DNA of 64,000 nt. Origin: Rhododendron vialii. Taxonomy: Eukaryota > Streptophyta > Magnoliopsida > Ericales > Ericaceae. The notes beneath the pieces are model-generated. The model did no database searches and had not been told where the DNA came from. It saw only the letters and a list, made by a program, of their open reading frames with translations. Below are positions 34,984 through 46,698 of the stretch, piece after piece. The stretch's first letter is position 1. Every line of letters starts with the position of its first letter. The DNA lies in NCBI RefSeq assembly GCF_030253575.1, contig NC_080568.1, forward strand, positions 16,319,501-16,383,500, in the 5' to 3' direction. Both the position numbers and the translations under genes were made by a program.

Positions 34984-35001
34984 TGGCGCCGTTGCCGGGG
35001 A
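34984..35001 (+). promoter_or_regulatory. Primer binding site of element B
   Basis: TGGCGCCGTTGCCGGGGA begins five bases after the LTR. It is the site usual for Athila elements. Confidence 0.85.
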
Positions 35002-35321
35002 TTACAAACACGGTTGCGTTGTTTTAGTTAATTTTTATTTTAATTCCTAGTTTAGTTATTTTTTTTATTTTATTATTATTCCTCATATTTGTTTAATTGC
35101 ATTCTCTCTTTGTTAGTATTTTGTTGTGTCAAGCACAGGAATCGAGAAGTTGTAGCGCACAGGAACAAGAAGTAAGCTGCAACATTGCAGCTTGACAATA
35201 AATTCAATTGGCTTTTCCAAGCGCTGTGAGTTTTCTTATTGTTCTTGGTTTTAGTGTTTTGTTTGTTTTATTTATTTGTTTGTTTTTTATTTTTATTTGA
35301 GTTAGGGGCATTTTGCGTTAT

Positions 35322-37070
35322 ATGTTTGGTCGTCGATCATTGGACCCATTACTTGATAATTTTGACCCAGAGATCGAACGGACATTTAGAGCTAATCGAG
35401 CAGCCTCTCGTAACCCTTGGTCTTCACTCATTCCAATTGTTACAATGTTAGAAAGAATAGAGGCTGAGGTTCCACCTGCGATAGGGGAGTACTTTCTCCC
35501 ATCCGCTTACACCTCACCATCATGCATAACATTGCCTACCACTGCCTCAACATAATTTGAAATCAAGTCCAGTTTGTTACAAACACTCCCATCATTCTAT
35601 GGACTTGATAATGAGGACCCATATCGGCATTTAAGGGACTTTGAAGAGATTTGCTCCATTGTTAAAATTCAGCACTTCATTGATAATGCCCTTAGGTTGA
35701 AGTTATTCCCGTTCTCACTTAAAGATAAAGCCAACTACTGGCTTAATACTTTAACACCGAATAGCATCAACTCTTGGGATCAAATGAAAAATGAGTTTTT
35801 GAAAAAGTACTTTTCCATAGGCAAAACAAAAGAAATTCGCCAAGAACTCACTAGTTTCTATCAAAAAGAAGGCGAACAATTTCACCAAGCATGGGAGAGA
35901 CTTAATGATATCATTAGGAGTTGTCCACACCACCAAGTTCCTAAATGGCAGTTAGTCCAATGTTTCTACGATGGACTATGCGAACAACACCGATATATGG
36001 TGGATGCCTCATGTGGAGGCACATTTATGCTTAAGAATGAGAATCAGGGGTGGGACTTGTTTGGGCAGTTAGCAGAGAATTCTCGACACCGAGCCTCATC
36101 ATCCCGCACAAATAGGACAAATTCTACCTCTTTAAAACAGAGTGGCCTTCATGAGGTGGGCCGCTCTGATGATCTTTCCTATAAGGTAGATGCATTGACC
36201 CATAAGATTAACTCTCTCTTATCTTTGAGTCATGGTCCTTCACATTCTTCACCTCTTGCTGCTGTTGCGGAGGTCTGTCAGTTGTGCTCCAGTCCATGCC
36301 ATCAAATAAATGAGTGCCACATGGCATCTCAATTTCCAGAATTTCTTCAAGAGCACGTGAACGCGGCCCAGGGGTTTGGTAGGCCAGCAAATGACCCCTA
36401 TTCTCATACTTACAACCCCAGCTGGAAGAATCATCCAAACTTTGGATGGCGACAGCCAGACCAAGGGCAACCATTTGCCCAACCTATGAGGCCTTCATTT
36501 CCTAATACTTCCAACACACAGGCCTATTGTCCACCACATGCACCACACCAGTACCAACAACCTCCTGCTCCTCCTACGTCCTCTCAAAGGACACCAGCTT
36601 TTGAGGAGCAAATGTTGAAGGCCATGGCTGAAATGAGAGCCGATTGCCAACAAATGAAAGCTGACTCCCAATTGCTTTACTCCCATTCTCAATCCATTGC
36701 CAAGATGGAAACCCAAGTGGGTCAGCTAGCTAATGCTCTTAACCATCGGGATGAGGGTAGATTACCAAGTCAGCCAGTGGCCAACCCACGAGGGATGCAC
36801 CATATTGACAATTCGCAAGGTCACGAACAAGCGAAATTAGTTGTCACCCTCAGAAATGGGAGAGACGTAGAGACTCGACCGGAGGAGGTCAAAGTGAAGG
36901 AGAAAGTGTCTCCACCTGTCGCTGAGAGGTCTAAGGTTGATAAGAGGTCTAAGGAGAAGGAGATCGATCCAGTGTCCACAATTGTTCCAGGGTTATCTGA
37001 GACCCCATCTTATATTCCTAAGGCACCTTTCCCGACTTGCCTTAATGCACAAAAAGGGGGCAAAACAAGA
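35322..37070 (+). CDS. gag: Element B gag (Athila type), one stop and one frameshift
   Basis: Starts MFGRRSLDPLLDNFDPEIE. A TAA at 35553-35555 interrupts just before FEIKSSLLQTLPSFYGL, where one base change from CAA would explain it. The gag core reads DPYRHLRDFEEICSIVKIQ, ANYWLNTLTPNSINSW and FHQAWERLNDIIRSCPHH. A knuckle-like CQLCSSPCHQINEC lies near 36275-36320. A Gln/Pro-rich segment and a coiled region (MKAMAEMRADCQQMKADSQL-like, then QVGQLANAL) follow. A frameshift near 37050-37070 moves the protein into the protease frame. Particle-forming function would also package RNA of related elements. Confidence 0.85.
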
Positions 37071-38004
37071 AGATATGATGGAGGTGTTCAAACAAGTCAA
37101 AATCAACCTCCCTCTCTTAGAGGCAATTAGTCAAGTTCCAGCTTATGCTAAATTTTTGAAAGACCTTTGTACCCAAAAGCGTAAGTCTAAGACACATGAG
37201 CCTAAGGAGGTGCGTCTCACTGAGCAGGTGAGCTCCATTCTTACACGTAACACACCCATTAAGCAAAAGGATCCTGGTGTTCCTATTATTTCATGTGTTA
37301 TTGGAGATCATGTCATTGATAAAGCACTCCTCGATTTAGGGGCCAGTGTCAATTTGCTCCCATACTCGGTATATGAACAACTTGGGCTGGGAGAGTTGAA
37401 ACCCACGTCGATTACGTTGCAATTAGCTGATAGATCCATTAAGGTGCCGTGTGGTGTGATCGAGGATGTCCTTGTCAAGGTAGATAAGTTTTACTTTGCT
37501 GTCGATTTTATAGTTCTTGACATGGAACCAGTCCATAATCCCAACAAACAGATTCCTCTCATCCTTGGTCGACCTTTCTTGGCTACAGCCAATGCATCTA
37601 TTCACTGTAGGACTGGGGTGATGGATGTATCATTTGGAAATATGAGGGTGCAATTGAATGTTTTCGATGCCAATCTCTATCCTTGTAAAGAGAAAGACTG
37701 CTTCGCAGTCAGTGAGAGTGATTATATGGTTGATAAGGTGCCTCCAGACATTCGAGTTAAGGGTCCCATAGAAATGCCTCTTTTGCATGTAGCCTTGGAT
37801 AGTGGTAACATTGAAATGAGTCATGGTTCTCTTAATTCGAAGAACCCCATAGATGAACCTCCATGGAGTGACCCATACATTGAGCCTTGGCCCATACTTC
37901 GTAGTCCTTCTGCTTCCCCTCTTATAGAGGGTGCACCGAGACAGGAGTGGAAACCACCACCATATACATGCTTGGGCCCGGATAATATTTTTTCTGGTGA
38001 TTGA
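37070..38004 (+). CDS. Element B protease domain, end of coding region
   Basis: Open frame continuing gag: MMEVFKQVKINLPLLEAISQ, then VPAYAKFLKDLC, and an aspartic protease with ALLDLGASVNLLPYSVYEQL, FIVLDM and LILGRPFLATANA. The DLGAS form is, as far as I recall, normal for Athila. It ends at 38004 after a Pro-rich tail (PYTCLGPDNIFSGD). In autonomous relatives RT would follow; here the reading passes straight to the 3' non-coding zone with CTTGGGAGGCAACCC, which in Athila lies after the pol region. Confidence 0.82.
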
Positions 38005-39845
38005 TATTTAAAGGCTCTCATTTTGTCTGGCTGAAGACATTAAATTTAGCGCTTCTTGGGAGGCAACCCAAGTGTCATTCATTGTTTAGTGTCGTCTTTG
38101 AATTTTATTTATTTATCTTTTTCTAGATTTGTTAGTTTTTCTTTTTGAGTAATTTTTTTTTCCTTTTTATTTGTATTTGTGTGTGTGTGTGTGTGTGTGT
38201 GTTTCTTGGAGAATAACATTTTGCAGGTTGTTCAATTCAAGTTGGGGGGTTTCCCTCTCACTATAGTTTCCCTGTTTAGTTCCTCCTATTCGAGGTGATA
38301 TCTTTCCTCTCTTTTCTGTTTTTGTCCTTTCTTTTCATTTTCATGTATTCAATGCGGACATTGAATAGTTCAAGTTGGGGAGAGGGATCACTTTATTCTT
38401 TTTGCATAGTCAGAGCTTAAAAAAATTTGAAAAGTAAAAAAATATAGTGAGATCTTTCTTGCATGGGACTTGGAATTTGCGAGGTATTTATTAGTTGCTT
38501 GAATTGAGGCATGTTGGCATTGTTTGGGTATTTTGTGGACTGTTAGTTTTTTATGCTAACTTGTTAATGCATGTAATTATGGCACTGGCACCTTTGCAAT
38601 TAACATCTATTTGGGCTTAGTTTGCTTGTGAGTGTCGTTTGAGCGTTCTCAATGGCTAGATTAGTGGAGACTTTTGCCCAAGTGAGCTTTCGAGCCTTAT
38701 CTTTTATTGGAGTGGTGTCACGTAACTTCTTAGTATGTCAACAGAAAGAATATACTTGTTGAAGGTCTCATTATTCTTGATTGCTAAGCATTGGAATTTA
38801 TGGAAAATATCTCTTGGGTTTTGGCTTGCCACATGGATGTTATACACCTGGGAGAGGATTATAGGCATTTTCTTGATATTTGGGCCGGTTCATTCCTTTA
38901 TTTTCATATTTATCCCTTGCAAGCCACTTTGAGCCTTTTATACTTAGCCTTTTTTTGGTTAGCTCCACCTTCCATATCGTGTTTGGAGAAAGGCAAGAAT
39001 GTAAAGGTAAATTTTTTGGGTTGTTTGTGAATTTTTGTGCTTGAATTGGTGGTGTCCCTTAAAAAAAGAAGAAGAAATACTACAAAAGAGAAGCAGAAAG
39101 GGGCACCAATATATTTGAAAAGAGAGAAGAAAATGGGCGCACATTATTAAATTAGTCTTAAGTTGTTTGCCTATTCTCGGACACTTGATATTTTACCCTA
39201 ACCTTGAAATATTTTTTCTTACCTAACATTACTACCGAAATTAAAGTCCTATTTGATCCTTGGGGTAATGGGAAGTGGATTGATGGATGTGAGAGTGAGT
39301 TCCAATGCTTGGTGTTCTGTCCATGAGACCGTGTGTCCACCATATTAAATGTTCTTTTCGTGTCATAGTATGCGAAGTGTTTTGCTTTCAATTATATAAC
39401 TTCCAAACCGCACACTTGAGAGTTCATAATGCATCTTGTTTCGAGCGATTTTATTTGTGAGTGCATGACACTGTGAGAATTGAAGTCGAAGCTCGGTCCA
39501 GAGAGAACTTTGAGTGGCATGTCATTGGTGACTAAGTCCAAGTGTTCACACACGCTAATTTGGGGCCATGGTTTATATGCATGTCTTCATAGCATTTTGA
39601 ACTGATGTTGCCTAATATACTTGTGCAATGACTTTGTGCCTTGGCTTGAGAGACTGATGAGTTACTTGCAGGTTGTGAGTCTCGTGTAAGGGGGATTCAT
39701 GGTGTTTTGTGGGTGATCACTACTGAAAACCCTCACGAGACTTCACTCGTCCTACTGGGGCCGCCTGGGGGTTTAAAAGAACTATCAGTTTTAATTTATT
39801 TTCTTTAGTTATATTTTGTTTTCTTTGCTCGAGACTAGCAAAGTG
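38005..39845 (+). other. Element B 3' non-coding zone
   Basis: About 1.8 kb with no RT, integrase or envelope-like frame on either strand. Contains CTTGGGAGGCAACCCAAGTG near 38055, repeated CAAGTTGGGG words (about 38237 and 38371), a (GT)n tract at 38179-38202, and long T-rich stretches. Matches the style of Athila 3' regions. Confidence 0.75.
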
Positions 39846-39859
39846 TAAGTTGGGGGGTG
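39846..39859 (+). promoter_or_regulatory. Polypurine tract of element B
   Basis: AAGTTGGGGGGTG immediately before the 3' LTR. Confidence 0.75.
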
Positions 39860-41091
39860 TGATAGGCGCGTAAATGTTCACATAAGCGCCCCTTAATTTA
39901 TCCTCGCTAAGTCCATTTATATTATTACTCGGTGCTTAATGTTTGATTTTTGTGTTTTAGGTACTCGGAGGTTTTAACATTCTAATGGACCTTATGAATA
40001 CTCCTACTGTGCACATAAATCCTGGAAGTGAATTGGATGCAGAAGAATACATATGAATCATTTGTACAGATTCATGTTTGGTGGGCCCAAATACTTCCTA
40101 TTTTGATTTATAATTGGACCAAGTAAAATAAGGCTTGAGCCATTCTCTGCATTGGGCATGGCCCACCATATTTGGAGAAAATATTCTTGCTAGAGCTTGA
40201 GAGCCCACTGAGGAGGGAATTAAAAAGGGTCGGCTACATGGGTTATAAAAGGAGAGGCATAGAACAGAACAGAAGGCTGCGCAGATCTTTGCCGCACGAT
40301 ATCAGAGAACGGAAAGCCGAGACCGAGAACTGTGCAGAACTGTTTCTTTGTCAATCAATCACGGTGGAAAACAGAAGCAATATCACGATGAGTTCCACCC
40401 CGATGTCCGGCTAAACTCTTTTCTAGGGTGTAGATGAAGCTCGAACTCTAAGTAACACTTTCTATGTCTTGATTTAAGTTTTATTATTCGGATCATGGTT
40501 GTATGAACAAAGATTTATTTATAAGATTAATTCTTTCCATCAAATCTCGTGTATGAATTCCTAGGTTTTATACACGTTCGTACAACGGTTTTAATTGTTT
40601 TGTGATAACTGATTAGATGGATTATACTATGTAAGACGAGTCGTGTTGATGAGACGATCTGTACTTGATTAGAGACGGTTCGTGCTAATAAGACGATTCG
40701 TGCTAGGCGGAGATAGTCCATACTGATTGGTGATTCATAAATTATCTTTAGAAGATATCGCTAGGGCTTGCAATCCTACGGTATCCGAATTGATTCGAAT
40801 AGTTAACCTGTAATCGGAACATATTTATGTTACGAGGGGGAAGAGTGGATTCGAAACCCTAGAGCTTTTTCCCATCAACTCTTTTCTACACTTTAATTAC
40901 TGTTTAATAATTTTAGAAAACTATCAATCAATCATATTTTTCTCGGATTAAGATAGAAATTAATTGGAAAAACTGTAACTCAGCCTTATAATCCCTGTGG
41001 AGCGATACTCGGAATATTTACCACTGTTCATTTGAGTAATAGTAATTGTTTCGTTTTATTAATTATTTTTGATACGGAAACGACACGATCA
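39860..41091 (+). repeat. 3' LTR of element B
   Basis: 1232 bp, starts TGATAGGCGCGTAAATG, ends CGACACGATCA. Same length as the 5' LTR with only scattered single-base changes. Confidence 0.93.
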
Positions 41092-42299
41092 GGCCATGAA
41101 GGCATCACAGAGGGAATCGAACGAGGAAATTGACCGAGCCGGGAGTTGATTAAACCAAGTGAGGCCCAGGTTGCTGAGGCTTGCAGGAAACACTTTGCAC
41201 AAGAAGGCATCGTCCGAGGGTTCGTTCTGAAGAAACAAAGACATGACAAGCTTGTACTGAACCAAATGAGTGTACACTTCGGTCTTGCCGTCGTATTTGG
41301 CAAATTTAGGTTGGGTGAATCCCTTGGGGGGGGGGGGGGGGGGGGGGTTAACTGAATCGATCTCTCTGTAAAGGGGGAGGTCGTGAGTCGTTTAAGTCGT
41401 GCGTCGCGATGAGGTCGGATCGAACGGTCGAGACCGTCTGGACGCTAGGTCGCTGTACGCTTTTTGGGGACAAGTTTGTCCAATAGTTCATATTCCTTTC
41501 TCTTTGGATCAATACTAACCAATTTCCTGGGAAAGCGCTCTTGGCGGTAGCTGTCCCGAGCGGAAGGCTCGAGGCGCTCAGTGATCGGGCTCCTGCTGCG
41601 TGCGCCGCTGAGGTTCGTGACGATGGGGCTTCTGGCTTCGGGGCCCCTCAGGCGCTCGCGGTATCCCCTGGTCTGGATCTCCACAAGGCCGTCATCTCCC
41701 CTGGCTGCCCTTGTGAGGCTAGGGGTAGATTCCCGGCCTGTCTTGCCCACTTGGACCGAGTGAGTTGAGGAGGCAGAGACGTTCCCTGCACCGAGCCTCT
41801 CGAAGGCCGATGGCCTCCTTCGAAGTTGCACGGGGGAGCGGGAGCGGTCCCTATGCGATGTGTCTTTTGGGGCTCGAGTGTCTGCTGCTCTTGGTGACTC
41901 GAGACGATCCTTGACTGAGGGGCGGGGTCTATGTTCTAGCAGGTGACCGACTTCGTGACTGCGAGGGGGGGTGTGACGGTCCTTCCTTCCGCCGCGACTC
42001 CCAGAGGAATGAGACGGGGAGACTTGGAGGAGGTGTTTGATCTCCGCCAACTCATCTCGGACTTGTCTGTCGCGCTCCATCACCGTCTTGAGATCGTCGA
42101 TTTTCCGCTCAAGATGGCGGATGTAGGAGTGGAGCTCGGAGGATGGGCCTGCGTCTGGAACTGACGGTCCGGCGCCGATTCCGACGGATACATGGGTCTT
42201 TCCTAGGGCGGTTGCTCCGCCGGAAGCCAGGCTATGGTCCACGAGGGAACCGAGCCTGTGGGCGGTACCACCGTGATGCGCATCGTCGATCTCAACCAT
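41092..42299 (-). CDS. gag: Element A gag N-terminal half
   Basis: ATG at 42299, 64 bp after the primer site (MVEIDDAHHGGTAHRLGSL). A coiled segment (YIRHLERKIDDLKTVMERDR) precedes an Arg/Ser-rich region (RDRSRSPVQLRRRPSAF). The first frame stops at 41445. After a run of 22 C on this strand (41326-41347) another frame resumes the conserved core, YDGKTEVYTHLVQYKLVM and LGLTWFNQLPARSISSF, running into the B insertion at 41091. The homopolymer and nearby indels are the likely cause of the frame loss. Confidence 0.8.
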
Positions 42300-42362
42300 G
42301 TTTGATTCAGGAACGCTGAACGGAGCAGAAAGGGGAAAGTGGATGTTGAAAGAGTGGCTAGG

Positions 42363-42380
42363 TCCCCAGTAGAGTCGCCA
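42363..42380 (-). promoter_or_regulatory. Primer binding site of element A
   Basis: On the minus strand TGGCGACTCTACTGGGGA begins two bases after the 5' LTR. It fixes the element's orientation. Confidence 0.8.
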
Positions 42381-42382
42381 AT

Positions 42383-42964
42383 TGTAGGGGTTCGATTTGA
42401 CGGGACCTCGACCTGAATTCGTATTCCTCCTCCGTTGCTCCGTTCCCCTGGCTCTGAACCTGCAACAAGTCACTAGGGCTGGAATAGCCCAGTGACCCTC
42501 CGACGATCAAGTTAGATCTCAGAGGAGGATATAGATCTAGGGTTAGGGATAGATGGCATACCTCTTTAGGTTAGAGTCCCTTTGTATTTATAGACCTAGG
42601 TTTGCTTGGTCTCCAAGCTAGCTCGTGAAGGATACGCTCAGGTAACCGCCTCGGATGACATCACAAATGACGCACCGGATAAGGCGGTTACGAAGCACAT
42701 GGCCAAACTTGGCCTAGACGATCCTATCTGCCACGTATCGCTCCTGGTCTCCTCTTGTTATGTCATGCTCCTTCAAAAGACCCTAACGGAATGCTTGCTT
42801 TGGTAATAAACTGAAGCATTAATAGGAGACTTGATACCGAGCCCGAGGAAATAGAAGAATATACGCCGTGGCCCGCCTGTATAGTCCTATAGACCGTACC
42901 AATATGAGACTTCGGTTAACGGTGGTCTGGCCAGGTTTACGAGGCCATAACCGAAGCCTCCACA
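42383..42964 (-). repeat. 5' LTR of element A
   Basis: 582 bp, same length as the 3' LTR. The minus-strand TATA box (TATAAATACAAAGG) lies near 42584-42597, the promoter for genomic RNA. Confidence 0.92.
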
Positions 42965-43030
42965 TCTTCATTTCATAGATAGGTATGATCTTCATTTCAT
43001 AGATAGGTATGATCTTCATTTCATACGTAC
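42965..43030. repeat. 24-bp tandem repeat beside element A
   Basis: TCTTCATTTCATAGATAGGT plus four bases repeats 2.7 times. Its first five bases are the right-hand target duplication of element A, so A inserted at the edge of, or into, this array. Confidence 0.85.
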
Positions 43031-43710
43031 GTTGGTATATATACGTAAACACATACGAACACATACTGAGAGCCCTTGCATTTTCCAATGTTCAAGGCAA
43101 GCAACTTCTGTATCTGAAACACACCATTCAACTCCCTAATCGTTGTATTGAAATGGTAAATCATGTACCAAATGCATTTCCTCTGATCCTCGTCATGCCC
43201 TTGCTCCTCAACGTCGTATAGTCATACACTGCGAAATCATCAAAAGAGACGGTAACTCACACTCCTCTGCCCATTTGAATTAGTTCTTCAACTTTTTTTT
43301 TAGTTGGAAATATTTGAGGAGGCCATGTAGCTTTCTTTAGTGTTTCATTTTCAGCATCAAAAAGTTTAGGAACACAACTTGCCGACATGACTTTGAACAA
43401 ACTTGTATTGGGAGTTGCCTGATATATGTGTGGATCCACGTGCATCGAACGACTCTTGATGTAGTTTTGTCTAGAATTATGTTCCTAGCATTGCTCTTTT
43501 GGTTGAGTACAAACCACAGTTTGTTCTCTTATAGCATATTTACTTGAAATTTTTACCCAAATTTGCATACAAATTGAAAAAAAAAAAAAACTTTCTTTCG
43601 TGTGTACTTAAATGCATCCACAGTGAAATAAGTAAAAGTAAATAATCAAAACATGTCATGTTAAATAAAGCTTAAAAAGCAGTTCTTACAAGTAAATATT
43701 GATCCTTCTG
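43031..43710. other. Spacer between element A and the LINE
   Basis: A minus-strand frame of 62 codons (43257-43445, with KKATWPPQIFPTKKKVEEL) looks protein-like but is not recognised. An A-rich run occurs at 43577-43591. No gene called. Confidence 0.3.
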
Positions 43711-43772
43711 AAGCGGCGATGTGGGCGACTCTGGGCGACTGCTGCTCTCTCATACGCTAACAGGCTTCCACC

Positions 43773-45653
43773 ATGGTCGATGGTACTATTTCTATTGCTG
43801 ATGGGTTGAGTTTCAAAGCCCTAGACTCCAATGAAATTAGGAGGAAACAACAGACCGCTGTTCGTTCAAAATCTCCCCAGTTACCAAATTCCCAAAACCC
43901 TAACAGCTCGATTCACCTTGGAATGGAGGGCTCGAGTTCTCAGATCCTCTCAACTCCATCAAAAAACCCTTCGAGTTCTCTTCAATCGGAGGCTGAAGCT
44001 CTCAATCTCAACACAATCAAGACCCAAAGCCCTTCACGGAAGCTACAGCAGGCTTTCTTCGAGGAAGGCTTGATATTGGAAGTCGAGGAGTGTGCGGCTC
44101 GTGTTCATAGTCACACCTACCAGTTCACTCGCCAGTCAACTGAGGTATGCAATACTAACCCCAAAATTCTGTACAATGCACGAGGGAATCCCTATGAGGA
44201 AGGGGATCCAAATATGGGGTATAGTCCTAGGTCTCTCCAACCCAGATATTCCCAATCTCATGTTAATGTAGTTAGTGACCCGAGTTCAACTCACCCAGTA
44301 GAGAGTGTTTCTGTTTGGGCTAACCCTGACAAAGGCTTTACCACATCTCCACCTAAGGAGCCTCTCGGGAAAACACATACTCAAATTCTTCCTAAGCAGA
44401 CCAATTTGAAACCAAGTGGAGGTCAAAATCAACAGAAACCTAAGCCTAAAAACTGGGCATCACTACTACAGTCACAGAGTCCGTCAATGGACATGAAGCT
44501 TGACTATTTCCCAGACCTCCAGCGAGGAAAGGAAGCACAGGTAGAGATTGTCATTGAATTGACTGAAGTAGGAAAATGGAATAGATACCTAATTGGTCAC
44601 TTCCTTAATGGGAAAATGGCTTACCCTCTCATTGTATCCACTGCCAGGAACCAATGGAAGGATCTGTTCTTGGCTGTTAAACCGGATGTATCAGGGTTCT
44701 ACCTATTTGAGTTTAAGGATGAGCAAGCAAAAATGCAAATTCTTCAAGGTGGCCCTTACTTCTTTTCTCAAAAGTATCTTGTGCTTAAAGACTAGCATAG
44801 GATGATGAAGCTTGCTCAAGAGCAACCTACAAAAATACCAGCTTGGGTTAAGCTTCATGAGTTACTTTTCGAACTTTGGAATCAAGAGTGCTTAAGTAGG
44901 GTGGCTAGCACAATTGGGAGACCCTTGCATGTAGATCAAGCTACAGCTAAAACTGCAAGGCAGCCAGGTCTTCTTAACACGTAATCAACAAAAGCAAGAA
45001 TATGCATTGAGATCAGTGCTAAGCAAGAACTACCTGATGAGGTCATAGTCACTGTGGAAGGAGAATCTGTGGCAGTAAATATAGAGTACCAAGTTCTACC
45101 TCCAATGTGAAGTAGCTGCAAAGTCTTTGGTCACTCAACAGTTAAATGTGTGAATTCAGCTTCCATTCCTTCACCTCCCCAGCAAAGGCAAGAGTGGGTT
45201 CAAGTGAAGAACGGAAAGCAAAAAGCTGTCCAAGATATCTCTAGGTCTGATCCTTGCGTATTCAGCCCAACCATCTCTGGAGCTCTTCCCAGTGTGCCAG
45301 TTGACACCACTAATCTCATTGAGCAGGAACAATGTGATTCTGAAGATGAGCTATTGGAGGTTTTAGAGATGGCAGTGAGCTCCATTACAGTTGTTGATGC
45401 ACTGAAGGCAAAATCAACACTGGCGGATAGCAAAACACAACAAGTCAGTGGTTCAGATCCAGTCATTCCTCCTAAAGCTATGAAGTGGGCAAGCAATACC
45501 TTACCTGAGACTAAGCCACCTGATTTATCAAATGCAAAGTCCAAGGAGAAAGCTCATGATGTTAAGCAGCCCCTCTCCAAATCAGCTCAAAAGAAAATGA
45601 GGAAGCAAATAAAGGAACAAGCTCTTTGTTCCTTTACCGGTGGAGGACAGTAA
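43773..45653 (+). pseudogene. LINE ORF1 (DUF4283 plus zinc knuckle), three in-frame stops
   Basis: One frame of about 626 codons from ATG 43773 to 45653. The Ser/Pro-rich N-terminus is followed by a DUF4283 nucleic-acid-binding domain (WNRYLIGHFLNGKMAYPLIV, LFEFKDEQAKMQILQGGPYF, then AWVKLHELLFELWN). The stop at 44793 sits where the family has a tryptophan. Further stops are at about 44982 and 45108; the last replaces the first Cys of the knuckle, leaving SSCKVFGHSTVKC. An acidic linker and a basic C-terminus follow. ORF1 proteins of plant L1s coat the element RNA. Confidence 0.85.
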
Positions 45654-45738
45654 CTCCCTTGTATCCTTTTTGTTAAGGCAGTATTCAAATACTTCCATTT
45701 CCTGCCATTTAATTACCTAGTCTGCTTGAGCTTATTTT

Positions 45739-46698
45739 ATGTCTATGCAACCTATTAAGTTGGGATTTTAGAACATCAGAGGTCTTAATGACCCTATCAA
45801 ACAAAAAGAGGCAAAATGTTTTGTGAATCACAATAAACTCTCCCTTATAGGTTTGCTAGAACATAAAATAAAAGAGGACTCAGCCTCTAGAATAATAAAT
45901 TATGTGTGTCCTCACTGGAATTTTGTGAACAATTACCCTCAAGTTCCCTATGGTAGAATCTTTCTGTGTTGGGATGCTTCTGTTGTTCAGGTTCAGGTCT
46001 TGGATCAATCTGACCAATTCATCCACCTTGAGGTGCATCAGAATTATGGAGGGGCCCCTTTTTTGGCAACTTTTGTTTATGGGGCTAGTAATTATTTAGC
46101 TAGACAAGCACTTTGGTCTAGTTTGCATAATCTTCAACCATTCTCTCCATGGTTTGTACTTGGGGATTTTAATGCTATTAGATATCCTAATGAGAAGTTT
46201 GGGGGCAACACTTCCTGGCCCCCCCATATGAATGAGTTCAACCATTGTCTGTATACCTTGGAACTTGATGACCTTAGGTATACGGGGTGTTTTTTCACCT
46301 GGGCCAATAAACAGGATCCCTCTCATTTTGTCACTACCAAGCTAGACAGGATTTTAGTTAATGAGCAGTGGATGACAACTTTTAGCTGTTCCTCTGCTCA
46401 TTTTCTCACTCCTGGGGTTTCTGACCACTCCCCGGCCATGGTGAACATCAATCCTAGTCCTCAGAAATTTAAAAAACCTTTTAAGTTTTTTGATTTCTTA
46501 GGTGACCATCCTCAATTTTTGAATGTGGTGCAGAAGGTTTGGCAGGGTGTGGTCATTGGAAATCCCATGTTTTGTGTTTGTGAGAAGCTCAGGTTGTTGC
46601 AACCTGAGTTTAAGCAACTCAATGATAGAGAATTTAGTGATATCTCTAAGAGGGTGATTGATACTAGGCAACTTCTGGAGTCCCTTCAGAAGAGCTAG
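45739..46698 (+). pseudogene. LINE ORF2 endonuclease domain
   Basis: From ATG 45739 or 45745. A TAG at 45769 replaces the tryptophan of the first endonuclease motif (next residues NIRGLNDPIKQKEAK). The rest is open: LLEHKI, FLATFVYGASN, WFVLGDFNAIRYPNEKFGG, FTWANKQ, KLDRILVN and SDHSPAMV carry the APE-type endonuclease residues. The frame ends at 46698. This domain nicks target DNA to prime reverse transcription. Confidence 0.87.

Larger units (their letters stand above)
33747..41091 (+). mobile_element. Element B: Athila-type retrotransposon with gag and protease only, nested in A
   Basis: 7345 bp, 1232-bp LTRs (33747-34978, 39860-41091), and a 5-bp duplication GGCCA (33742-33746, 41092-41096). 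Removing B and one GGCCA rejoins element A's gag in frame across DSLCDAFMA and QFVTSNKHE. Gag and protease resemble Athila/Calypso, as does the primer site. No RT, RNase H or integrase exists on either strand between the protease end (38004) and the 3' LTR. About 16 differences between LTRs by eye, roughly 1.3%. Confidence 0.93.
24371..42964 (-). mobile_element. Element A: complete 18.6-kb Tat/Ogre-type Ty3-gypsy retrotransposon
   Basis: Two 582-bp LTRs in direct orientation (24371-24952, 42383-42964), each starting TGTAGGGG and ending CCTCCACA on the plus strand, and a perfect 5-bp duplication TCTTC (24366-24370, 42965-42969). A primer site beside the right LTR shows minus-strand orientation. 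Order on the minus strand: gag, protease, RT, RNase H, archaeal-type RNase H, integrase, then an opposite-strand gene, then the 3' LTR. Without element B it is about 11.2 kb. By eye the LTRs differ at about 18 of 582 positions. Confidence 0.93.

Noticed and set aside
38735..39030. Short hydrophobic ORFs that could suggest an envelope-like protein of element B
   Set aside because: Only 65-79 codons, T-rich sequence, no signal peptide plus anchor arrangement and no similarity that I can recognise; the zone is best read as non-coding.
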